Shown here one piece after another: positions 18,057-25,528 of a stretch of 64,000 bases of DNA. Below the pieces are notes generated by a model. It saw nothing but the letters and a program-made list of their open reading frames with translations, searched no databases and was not told the origin of the DNA. The stretch covers positions 310,001 through 374,000 of the forward strand of contig JACKNO010000002.1 of assembly GCA_024234815.1 (NCBI GenBank), written 5' to 3'. The stretch comes from Pseudomonadales bacterium (GTDB taxonomy: Bacteria > Pseudomonadota > Gammaproteobacteria > Pseudomonadales > Halieaceae). Made by a program: the position numbers and the translations under genes. Position 1 is the first letter of the stretch; each line of letters begins with the position of its first letter.

Positions 18057-18907
18057 CTGCAGGCCCTGGCATGCAGGGGGATGCGAGCGGCCGCCTGCAG
18101 CTTGCGCACCTGCTCGACTTCTCCCAGCAGCTGTGACAATGGCGGCAGATTGAAATCGCGCTCCAGCAGGGTGGGCAGCGGGCCCAGCCGCTGGTAGGCC
18201 TGGGCAAGCAGCTCCCATACCGGGTCGATGACATCGGTGCCATGGGTGTCCACCTTCAGGTCCGGCGCCTCGTCGAAGTGACCGGCCACGTGGATGTAGC
18301 GGGTGCGCTCCAATGGCAACGCGTCCAGGAAGTCTACCGGGTCATAGCTGTGATTGATGCTGTTGACGTAGATATTATTGACGTCCAGCAGCAGGTCACA
18401 ATCGCTTTCATCCAGAACCGCCCGGATAAATGCCTGCTCACTCATATCCCTGTGTGGCTGGGCGTAGTATGAAGCGTTCTCCAGGGCGATGGCCTGCCCG
18501 AGGATGTCCTGCACCTGCTTCACCCTGCCCGCGACGTAATGCACGGCCTCCTCGGTAAAGGGTATGGGCAACAGGTCGTAGAGATGACCACCGGCGGCAC
18601 AGTAAGTGAGGTGCTCGCTGAACAGCGGTGCTCCCAGCTCCGACATCAGCGCTTTTATCGCATGCACGAGATCCGTATCTATCGGGTCGGGCCCGCCGAT
18701 ATCCAGGGAAAGCCCGTGCAGGACAACAGGGTAACTCTCAACCAGCTCCCGAAACTGCCGGCCCAAGCGCCCACCAACCCCGATCCAGTTCTCCGGGGCT
18801 ACTTCCAGAAAGTCGATTGCAGCGGGTTCCGTGGATTGCAACGGACCCAGCAGGGCCCGCCGCAGACCGAGACCTGCACCATGCAGCTCCGGGGAGTGAT
18901 CCGGCAT
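18053..18907 (-). CDS. bufB: MNIO (DUF692) multinuclear iron peptide-modifying enzyme, BufB/HvfB-like
   Basis: A 284-residue TIM-barrel-type protein of the DUF692/MNIO family. Putative iron ligands sit in the usual places: EVAPENW, VLHGLSLDIGG, SEHLTYC, IALENASYY, LLLDVNNIYVNSINH, HVAGHFDE, DTHGTDV and LLERDFN. Family members oxidise Cys residues in partner peptides. The HvfB branch has been reported to install oxazolone/thioamide pairs on EGKCG motifs, and exactly such a precursor is encoded directly upstream. The start is ATG 18907, whose first base is shared with the precursor stop (TGATG). Confidence 0.92.
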   Translation of the reverse strand: MPDHSPELHGAGLGLRRALLGPLQSTEPAAIDFLEVAPENWIGVGGRLGRQFRELVESYPVVLHGLSLDIGGPDPIDTDLVHAIKALMSELGAPLFSEHLTYCAAGGHLYDLLPIPFTEEAVHYVAGRVKQVQDILGQAIALENASYYAQPHRDMSEQAFIRAVLDESDCDLLLDVNNIYVNSINHSYDPVDFLDALPLERTRYIHVAGHFDEAPDLKVDTHGTDVIDPVWELLAQAYQRLGPLPTLLERDFNLPPLSQLLGEVEQVRKLQAAARIPLHARACR

Positions 18908-19290
18908 CAACTACCGCCGCATTTGCCTTCGGCGGCCTTATCGCCTCCGCACTTACCTTCTCCAGCTTTAGCACCAGCGGCATCCTTATCGCCGCACTTG
19001 CCCTCACCTGCCTTGTCGCCGCACTTGCCTTCGCCGGCCTTGTCACCGCACTTGCCTTCGCCGGCCTTGTCGCCGCACTTGCCTTCGCCGGCCTTGTCGC
19101 CGCACTTGCCTTCGCCGTCCTTGTCACCACACTTGCCCTCGGCATGCTTGTCAAAATTAGGCAGGTCGTAGCCACCGCTCAGCTGCTGGGCGGAGAACGG
19201 GTTTACCGCGGCGCTCGTCAGCGGCGCAATTGAACTCGCCAGAAATGCCGCGCCCAGGGCTGCCGCCAGAGGTTTCTTGAAATGAGCCAT
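18907..19290 (-). CDS. bufA: EGKCG-repeat bufferin/HvfA-like RiPP precursor with signal peptide
   Basis: A 127-residue secreted precursor. Residues 1-28 form a signal peptide (KK, then ALGAAFLASSIAPLTSAA) with likely cleavage after Ala28. Residues 29-50 are a short leader (NPFSAQQLSGGYDLPNFD). From residue 51 there are eight EGKCG motifs; the first five form perfect 9-residue units (EGKCGDKAG or DKDG). All Cys of the mature part lie in these motifs. This is the layout of HvfA-type copper-binding peptides modified by MNIO enzymes. ATG 19290 has AGGGA upstream; an upstream in-frame extension to 19386 has no support. The gene leads a four-gene operon with bufB, bufC and mlaA. Confidence 0.92.
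   Translation of the reverse strand: MAHFKKPLAAALGAAFLASSIAPLTSAAVNPFSAQQLSGGYDLPNFDKHAEGKCGDKDGEGKCGDKAGEGKCGDKAGEGKCGDKAGEGKCGDKAGEGKCGDKDAAGAKAGEGKCGGDKAAEGKCGGS
19006..19140 (-). repeat. Five tandem 27-base units encoding EGKCGDK(A/D)G
   Basis: Five consecutive, nearly identical 27-base units in the bufA coding strand; a sixth half-similar unit and two diverged EGKCG copies follow down to about 18910. Differences between units are few and mostly silent (cac/cgc in the Gly or Asp context), which suggests recent unit duplication. Unit gain or loss would keep the reading frame and change metal-binding capacity by one motif at a time. Confidence 0.85.
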
Positions 19291-19378
19291 AATAATTTCC
19301 CTTTCGATAATGAAGTCATTGTAGTTATACCGCGAAGCATCCGGGGACACAGCATCCACCGGCAACGTTCGTACGAGG

Positions 19379-19405
19379 TATGACAAGGTCTCCCGACGGA
19401 AGTTT
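19379..19405 (-). promoter_or_regulatory. Candidate ECF/sigma-E-like promoter of the bufferin operon
   Basis: On the minus strand AAACTT (19405-19400) is followed after 16 bases by TCATA (19383-19379). This resembles the sigma-E-type GAACTT-N16-TCTGA, with one mismatch in the -35 and two in the -10. The predicted transcript start is about 80 bases before ATG 19290. Bufferin operons in other bacteria are often under ECF sigma factors that respond to copper. Weak by sequence alone. Confidence 0.3.
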
Positions 19406-19455
19406 CATGTCGAAGACGCTATGGAGTATAGCCCCTGTGGGCAAATGATCGCCAA

Positions 19456-22400
19456 TCAGCGCGGATTCTGCGCCAGCCACTGCGCCACCGCCTGCCAGTG
19501 CTCCTGCAATCGCTTGGCGGAAACCGCCTGCCGTGTCCCGAGGTTCTGGGCGAACAGGGAAACGCGAAATTCCTCCAGCAGCCAGCGGTACTGCAGGGCC
19601 TCGGGGCTGAGCAGGAACAGGCCGGGGTGGCTGTCCGCAGCGGCCCACAGCGGTGCCGCCAGACCCTGCAGCTGCGCGGTATGGGACTGGTCCTTGGGGT
19701 ACTGTCCCGGCAGGCGCTCTATGCGGGTACACAGCGCCTTCAGGTAACGCGGCAGCTGCGCCAGCCAGTCCGCCGGCGTGTCCCGCAGAAAGCCGGGGAG
19801 CAGCAACCGGCGCAGCTGCGATTCGATATCAGCTCGGGCATCGGGCCATGCGCCCGCCTGCAATGTCGCCAGCCGCCGCCGAATCTCAGCCAGCAAACGC
19901 AGGCTGTTCAGCAGCATGGTTTCGAGCTGGGTGGCGCAGGCGATCACTTCGCCCTTGCCGCTTTCGAGCTGCGCCCGGAACTGCGCCTCGGAGTATGGTG
20001 GCCCGGCATCCACCGCCATCGCCTGCAGGTAGGCCGCATCGATCAGGTCTTCCACGAGCGCGGAACGCTCCAGCGCCGCCGCCGCCAGCGCCAGGCTGAA
20101 TTCATTACCCCGCAGTAATTGCCTGTTAAGGTATTTTACCTGCTGCGCACTGTGCAATCGGAGCAGGCGCAGTACGCCCAGGCGGTGCCGCAAGCGGGCA
20201 TCGCCGGGATAATCGCACAGGACGATGGCCGCACTGTCGCCCTCGTCGACCAGCGCGGGGTAGGACACGATAGCCACGCCCGCCTGGCGGAAGCGCCACT
20301 CGCGGGGCAGCTCGCCAAAATCCCAGCGCGTGATACCGGCGCGGGTCGGCGAGTCATCCTTGCCCGAGCCGATACTCTCGCGGGTGTCGCTGCGGAAGCG
20401 ATTGACCAGTTCCGCCAGGTCTCGCCCCTGGGCCAGCAGCTTGCCGTCGGCATCGACCACACGCACATTCATCCGGTAGTAATCATCGAGCTTGTCCAGG
20501 TCCCAGTCCCCGGGCGCCAGGCTGACGCCCGCGCCCCGTCCCAGCCGCTGCGCCAGCACCTGCAGCAGGTCCGAATTGTCAGCTTCAAGTCCGTCCAGCG
20601 CCCGGTCCACATGGTCGGGAACCGGCACCAGTTGCTTGCGCTTGCCCTTGGGCAGGCCCTTGACCAGGGCGATACACTTCTCGCGCAACAGGCCGGGCAC
20701 CAGCCAGTCGAAACGGAAACGGGGCACGCGATTGAGCAGGGCCACCGGCACCGTCACAGAAACACCGTCCGCCACACCCCCCGGTTCAAACTGGTAGCTG
20801 AGACGGAAGCGCACATCCTCCCATTGCAGATAATCGGGAAACTGCTCACCCAGGTCTGCACCCGGGTCCCGCACCTGCAGATCATCGCGCTTCATGCGCA
20901 AGCCCGCGGCGGCATCGGGGTAGCGCTTCAACCAGGCCTGCAGACGACTTACCGTATAGGCGTCCTCGGGGAGGCGGCGATCATAAAACTCGAACAAAAC
21001 CTGGTCATCAACCAGGATGTCGCGACGCCGGGTGCGCGACTCCAGTTCCTGCAGTTCCCGAACCAGGCGCTGGTTGTGCTTGAGGAAAGGCGGAAACGGC
21101 GCCAGTTTGCCGGCCACGAGGCCATCGCGAATCAAGAGTTCCCTCGCCTCGGCCGGCGCGATGGGCCCGTAGTGAACCGGGCGCTTGTCGGCCAGGGTGA
21201 GGCCGTACAGGGTAATTCGTTCGTAGGCCATCACCCGGCCGCTGCGCGCCTGCCAGCGCGGTTGGTAATAGTGCCTGCGCAACAGCGCCGGATTGATATC
21301 CAGCGCCCACTCGGGATCGATCGCGCCCACCTCGCGCGCATAGACGCCCGAGGTTTCAACCACCTCCGCGGCCACCAGCCATTTGGGAGGCTTGCGGGCC
21401 TGGGAGGAGCCGGGAAACACCTGTAACTTGCGGTTGCGACTGCCCAGGTATTCCCTGCCCTCCTGCCACTGGGCGATATTGCCCAGCAGCCCGGACAGCA
21501 GCGCCTTGTGCACGCCTTCGTAGTTTTCCTCGGACGGCAGGTCGGGCCTGGGCTTCAGTTTCTGGGAGCGGCAGGCGATGCTCAGTTGGGTGTGCACATC
21601 GCGCCATTCCCGCATCCGCATGTAGGAGAGAAACTCCCGCTTGCACAGCTTCGACAACTGATTGCCGGTGAGCGCCTGGCGCTGCTCCTCGTAATACCGC
21701 CACAAGTTGAGCCAGGCCATGAAATCGGAGCGCGGGTGACGGAAGCGGGCATGTGCCTGGTCGGCCTGTTGCTGCTTATCGGAGGGCCTCTCGCGCGGGT
21801 CCTGGATGGCCAGGGCGCTGGTGATGACCAGCATCTCCTCCAGGCAGCCCTGCTCCGCGGCCGCCAGCACCATCCTGGCGAAACGTGGGTCAACCGGCAG
21901 CCGGGCCATGCGCCGGCCCACACTGGTCAACTCGCCAGCGCTCGTCACCGCGCCCAGTTCTTCAAGGAGCTTGAAGCCGTCGCGCACCATGCGCGGGTCC
22001 GGTGGGTTGATGAACGGAAAGTCCTCCACCTCGCCGAGGCCGAGAATCAACATCTGCAGCACCACCGCCGCGAGATTGGTGCGCATGATTTCAGGGTCGG
22101 TGTATTCCGGCCGCTGATTGAAATCCGCCTCGCTGTACAGCCGCAGGCAGACCCCCGCGGCAATGCGACCGCAGCGCCCCTGCCGCTGGTTGGCGCTGGC
22201 CTGGGACACGGGCTCTATAGGCAGGCGCTGCACCTTGGTGCGAAAACTGTAGCGACTGATACGCGCCAGCCCAGGGTCTATCACGTAGCGTATACCCGGC
22301 ACTGTCAGGGATGTTTCCGCCACGTTGGTGGCCAGTACCACGCGGATACCGCGACCGGAGCTGTTATCGAACACCCGGTTCTGCTCGGCCTGGCTGAGCC

Positions 22401-23247
22401 GCGCATAGAGCGGCAGCACATCGAGCGCGGGATTGTGGCGCAACAGCCTGGCAAGCTCCCGGATATCGCGCTCGCCCGGCAGGAAAACCAGCACATCGCC
22501 GCGCTTGCCGAAACGGCCGGCGTCGATATCATCCACCAGCGCCGCGATCTGGGTGGCCGGGCCATCGTCGGAATCCGCCTCGGCCGGGTCGATATAATGC
22601 GTCGCCACCGGGTAGGTTCTGCCCGACACCTCAATGACCGGCGCGTTGTCGAAATGGCGTGAGAAACTTTCGAGGTCGATAGTCGCCGAGGTGATGACCA
22701 CTTTCAAATCGGGTCGGTTCGGCAGCAGGCGCTTTAAATAACCCAACAGGAAATCGATGTTGAGGCTGCGCTCATGGGCCTCGTCGATAATGATGGTGTC
22801 GTAGTTGGTGAGCAGCCTGTCGCGCTGGATCTCCGCCAGCAGGATACCGTCTGTCATCAGCTTGATGGCGCTGGAGGCGGACACTTTGTCGGTAAACCGC
22901 ACCTGGTAGCCCACGAGGTCGCCGAGACTGGTGTCGAGCTCATGGGCGATTCGCTGGGCCACCGTGCGCGCCGCGAGCCGGCGCGGCTGCGTATGACCGA
23001 TCACCTTCCTGCTGCCGCGCCCCAGTGCGAGGCAAATCTTCGGGAGCTGGGTGGTCTTGCCGGAGCCGGTCTCCCCGGCAATGATCACCACCTGGTGCTC
23101 GCTGATGGCGCGCGCGATATCCTCGCGCCGTTCACTGATCGGCAGGTCCTCGGGAAACCTGATTGCTTCGACCCGGATGTCGCGGACAAGCTCGCCCGCG
23201 ACCACGGTATCAGGAGCTTCCTTTACGCCCCCGTCAGCCTTTTGCAT
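19456..23247 (-). CDS. hrpA: ATP-dependent RNA helicase HrpA
   Basis: DEAH-box helicase that resolves stalled or collided ribosomes and processes RNA. At 1263 residues it is close to the usual 1300. In order: Walker A GETGSGKT (58-65), HTQPRRLAARTVAQR (motif Ia), DEAH box (155-158), SATID, helicase C with VLATNVAETSLTVPGIRYVID, and the QRQGRCGR motif VI; then the HA2/OB region and a long DUF3418 C-terminal domain characteristic of HrpA (PVHYGPIAPAEARELLIRDGL and later). The divergent maoC-like gene begins 98 bases upstream. No interruption is seen. Confidence 0.96.
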   Translation of the reverse strand: MQKADGGVKEAPDTVVAGELVRDIRVEAIRFPEDLPISERREDIARAISEHQVVIIAGETGSGKTTQLPKICLALGRGSRKVIGHTQPRRLAARTVAQRIAHELDTSLGDLVGYQVRFTDKVSASSAIKLMTDGILLAEIQRDRLLTNYDTIIIDEAHERSLNIDFLLGYLKRLLPNRPDLKVVITSATIDLESFSRHFDNAPVIEVSGRTYPVATHYIDPAEADSDDGPATQIAALVDDIDAGRFGKRGDVLVFLPGERDIRELARLLRHNPALDVLPLYARLSQAEQNRVFDNSSGRGIRVVLATNVAETSLTVPGIRYVIDPGLARISRYSFRTKVQRLPIEPVSQASANQRQGRCGRIAAGVCLRLYSEADFNQRPEYTDPEIMRTNLAAVVLQMLILGLGEVEDFPFINPPDPRMVRDGFKLLEELGAVTSAGELTSVGRRMARLPVDPRFARMVLAAAEQGCLEEMLVITSALAIQDPRERPSDKQQQADQAHARFRHPRSDFMAWLNLWRYYEEQRQALTGNQLSKLCKREFLSYMRMREWRDVHTQLSIACRSQKLKPRPDLPSEENYEGVHKALLSGLLGNIAQWQEGREYLGSRNRKLQVFPGSSQARKPPKWLVAAEVVETSGVYAREVGAIDPEWALDINPALLRRHYYQPRWQARSGRVMAYERITLYGLTLADKRPVHYGPIAPAEARELLIRDGLVAGKLAPFPPFLKHNQRLVRELQELESRTRRRDILVDDQVLFEFYDRRLPEDAYTVSRLQAWLKRYPDAAAGLRMKRDDLQVRDPGADLGEQFPDYLQWEDVRFRLSYQFEPGGVADGVSVTVPVALLNRVPRFRFDWLVPGLLREKCIALVKGLPKGKRKQLVPVPDHVDRALDGLEADNSDLLQVLAQRLGRGAGVSLAPGDWDLDKLDDYYRMNVRVVDADGKLLAQGRDLAELVNRFRSDTRESIGSGKDDSPTRAGITRWDFGELPREWRFRQAGVAIVSYPALVDEGDSAAIVLCDYPGDARLRHRLGVLRLLRLHSAQQVKYLNRQLLRGNEFSLALAAAALERSALVEDLIDAAYLQAMAVDAGPPYSEAQFRAQLESGKGEVIACATQLETMLLNSLRLLAEIRRRLATLQAGAWPDARADIESQLRRLLLPGFLRDTPADWLAQLPRYLKALCTRIERLPGQYPKDQSHTAQLQGLAAPLWAAADSHPGLFLLSPEALQYRWLLEEFRVSLFAQNLGTRQAVSAKRLQEHWQAVAQWLAQNPR

Positions 23248-23344
23248 GTTTTCGCTCTTTGCCGGGACCGGACCCGGTAATCGTTAAAATGAAGTACACT
23301 CGGCGCTATTGTAAGCCCTTGCAAGCCCCCTAAGGACCGCAGAC

Positions 23345-23812
23345 ATGCCAAAGCTCGGCAACTTTACCTTTGACGAGATCACCATCGGACAGACGGCGAA
23401 CTACAGCAAACAGATTGAAGAGCGTGACATCCGGTTGTTCGCCGCGGTCTCCGGTGACGTCAATCCCGTTCACCTGGACGCCGATTTCGCGGCCGGCACC
23501 GCCTTTGGCGAACGTATTGCCCACGGCATGTTGACCGGGGCGTTGGTGTCGGCGGCCCTGGCCATGGAACTGCCGGGGCCGGGTACCATCTATATCAGCC
23601 AATCCCTGCGCTTTCGCCTGCCGGTCAAAATAGGCGATACCGTCACGGTCACGCTGGAAGTCACCGAGAAACAGGATCGACGCAAAATCGTTACCCTGGA
23701 CTGCAAGGCCAGCAACGCGGCGGGAAAACTGGTGGCCACCGGCACCGCCCAGGTCATCGCACCCACACAGAAGTTACAGATCGAACGGCCCGCACTGCCG
23801 CAGGTGGACTAG
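23345..23812 (+). CDS. MaoC-like (R)-specific enoyl-CoA hydratase
   Basis: A 155-residue single hot-dog domain. The hydratase-2 catalytic signature is present: FAAVSGDVNPVHLD, with Asp38 and His43, followed by FGERIAHGMLTGALVSA. It hydrates trans-2-enoyl-CoA to (R)-3-hydroxyacyl-CoA, as PhaJ does, feeding PHA synthesis or fatty acid metabolism. AAGGA lies 9 bases before ATG 23345. No PHA genes are in the window, so the pathway is open. Its TAG stop overlaps the TAG stop of the convergent gene (CTAG at 23809-23812). Confidence 0.9.
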   Translation: MPKLGNFTFDEITIGQTANYSKQIEERDIRLFAAVSGDVNPVHLDADFAAGTAFGERIAHGMLTGALVSAALAMELPGPGTIYISQSLRFRLPVKIGDTVTVTLEVTEKQDRRKIVTLDCKASNAAGKLVATGTAQVIAPTQKLQIERPALPQVD

Positions 23813-24324
23813 ACCGGCGCCGCCCCGGCGTCTATGGAATCCGCGTTCTCCTGGCGGGCAAACTGGTCGGGGTTCAGGTACATCAGGCGCAGGGTAATGG
23901 CGCCGTCCGGCCCTTCCAGGTCGGCGCCGAGCACCATGACCCGGGGGTTTTCGCCATCCATGGTGACGCCCGTGATGCCGAACAGCAGCGAACCGGGGCT
24001 CTGCTCCCTATTGAAAACCGATATTTCCCGCTTCTCCTCCAGGGCCACCGAAATGTTGGCCAGCAAAGTGGAAACACCTTGCCTGAACGAGCTGAAATGA
24101 AGATGGCCACTGTATTCACTGTGGTCCAGCGATAACGTGAAGCGGACCCGGGAATCGTCCTCCATCTGTACGGAGGTGATGGGTACCCGCCGGCCCTCCC
24201 GGATTTCCCGGTACAGGCGCTTGGCCGGCGCCCGCGCCGCCGCGATAAAATGTCGATGCAACAGGTTGATGGCAATGAGTAGAAACTTGTCCTTGGGAAT
24301 GTTCAGCTGGGCTGAAGTGGCCAT
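23809..24324 (-). CDS. Conserved hypothetical protein, unknown function
   Basis: A 171-residue soluble protein with no signal peptide or membrane segment. It starts at ATG 24324 with GGAGA 8 bases upstream; the 7-codon longer start at 24345 is less likely. Content alternates helices (KFLLIAINLLHRHFIAAARAPAKRLYREI) with a beta-rich second half (SRVRFTLSLDHSEYSGHLHF, SLLFGITGVTMDGENPRVMVLGADLEG). No known motif is recognised; the beta part has a vaguely PilZ-like feel but lacks the RxxxR and DxSxxG motifs. It is convergent with, and shares its stop with, the MaoC-like gene. Confidence 0.65.
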   Translation of the reverse strand: MATSAQLNIPKDKFLLIAINLLHRHFIAAARAPAKRLYREIREGRRVPITSVQMEDDSRVRFTLSLDHSEYSGHLHFSSFRQGVSTLLANISVALEEKREISVFNREQSPGSLLFGITGVTMDGENPRVMVLGADLEGPDGAITLRLMYLNPDQFARQENADSIDAGAAPV

Positions 24325-24481
24325 ACAATCTCCGGTGTTATTCAAGTACTGGTCAAGGTGGACGCAAATCCCGCCAGTCTAACGCCAGCTAGCGGTTTTG
24401 TCGTTATTTTCGTCAAACGTGCTGGCCCACGCAGGGTCGCGTCTGTTAGGCTTTTTATTCATACATTGTGGAAACTGCGGA

Positions 24482-25528
24482 ATGACTGGTACACCCACGG
24501 TCATAACTTATCCGCGGGCCAAACCGCGCCGCTCGCGCATGGGGGCGGCCCGGTTCGCCTGCGTGCTGTTGTTGCTGGCGCAAATGACCTACGCACAGGG
24601 CCAGGAACAGGGAGCCCAGATGCAGGCGCTCGCCGTTGAGCGCGAGATGCTGACCACGGAACTGGAGCAGTACAAAAGCACCGTCGACCTGCTGCAAAAA
24701 GACGGCACTCCACCGGAGCAGAGCAGTAATCCGGCCGTGCGCAAACTCGCCCTCGAGATGGTGCGCATCAAGGAGCGGCTGATCGCGGTCACCAAGCAGG
24801 AACTCACCCTGCTGCAGGAGCAGATCATTCAGGTTCGCCAACTCGCCGAGAACGGTGAAACGCCCGATACACCCACCGCAGGTGCGAACACGGCTATCGA
24901 GAGCAAGCCCTTGCGCATGACTACCCCCGATTACTCGATGGCCAAGGAAGAGGAGCACGTAGAGCGCCTGCACGCGCTGTTATCCAGTTATTACGCGCAA
25001 CTGCAGGAGGCTGCCCGCACCCTGCCCAGCGAAGACGAACTCGCCGCCCGGGCGGCGGCGAGGCTGGATGCCGAAAAACTGGCCCGCATTCCCTTCAACG
25101 CGGACAAGGTCAGGCTGAACGGCGCCGAGGGCAGCACCGCCCTGAGCCAGATCACGCGCCGGCTGACAGATCCCAATATTCCGGAAAGCCGGCGCGATAT
25201 CGCCCCGATCTGCGGGATCCGTACCAGCCTGTTCGGCGCTCTCATAGCCAGCGAGCGGCGCAGCCTGCGGCCCGTCGGAAAAAACAACTATGTCGCCAGG
25301 GTGAGGCTGCAGCCGGGGGAAACGACACTGCGGATCAGGGACGACCGCTGGGAAATCCAGCTGCCCCAGAACGTGAGCGCCCGCGATTTCCTCATCACCC
25401 TGTACATACCACCGGATAGCCCGCCCGAGTTGCACCTGTTTGCAATCGACGATTTGCTGGCGGAAGACAATCCCCACATACCCGCCTGGCTGCCAGCAGA
25501 TATCAATCTCACATCGCGTTCGGGATGA
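24482..25528 (+). CDS. Secreted or periplasmic coiled-coil protein, unknown function
   Basis: A 348-residue protein. An N-terminal basic stretch (RAKPRRSRM) precedes a hydrophobic core (ARFACVLLLLAQMTYA), read as a signal peptide cleaved after residue 38. Residues 45-120 form a coiled coil (EREMLTTELEQYKSTVDLLQ, KERLIAVTKQELTLLQEQI). Residues 175-210 are helical. The C-terminal 140 residues are a globular domain beginning RIPFNADKVRLNG and containing two Cys-poor beta blocks (YVARVRLQPGETTLRIRD). No family is recognised. Its stop overlaps the mnmC start (ATGA). ATG 24539 is an alternative start at the signal peptide itself. Confidence 0.6.
   Translation: MTGTPTVITYPRAKPRRSRMGAARFACVLLLLAQMTYAQGQEQGAQMQALAVEREMLTTELEQYKSTVDLLQKDGTPPEQSSNPAVRKLALEMVRIKERLIAVTKQELTLLQEQIIQVRQLAENGETPDTPTAGANTAIESKPLRMTTPDYSMAKEEEHVERLHALLSSYYAQLQEAARTLPSEDELAARAAARLDAEKLARIPFNADKVRLNGAEGSTALSQITRRLTDPNIPESRRDIAPICGIRTSLFGALIASERRSLRPVGKNNYVARVRLQPGETTLRIRDDRWEIQLPQNVSARDFLITLYIPPDSPPELHLFAIDDLLAEDNPHIPAWLPADINLTSRSG

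Noticed and set aside
18628..19233. Long plus-strand frames opposite the bufA repeat
   Set aside because: They are mirror images of the 27-base repeats (Leu/Ala/Phe or Pro/Ser/His runs) with no ribosome site.
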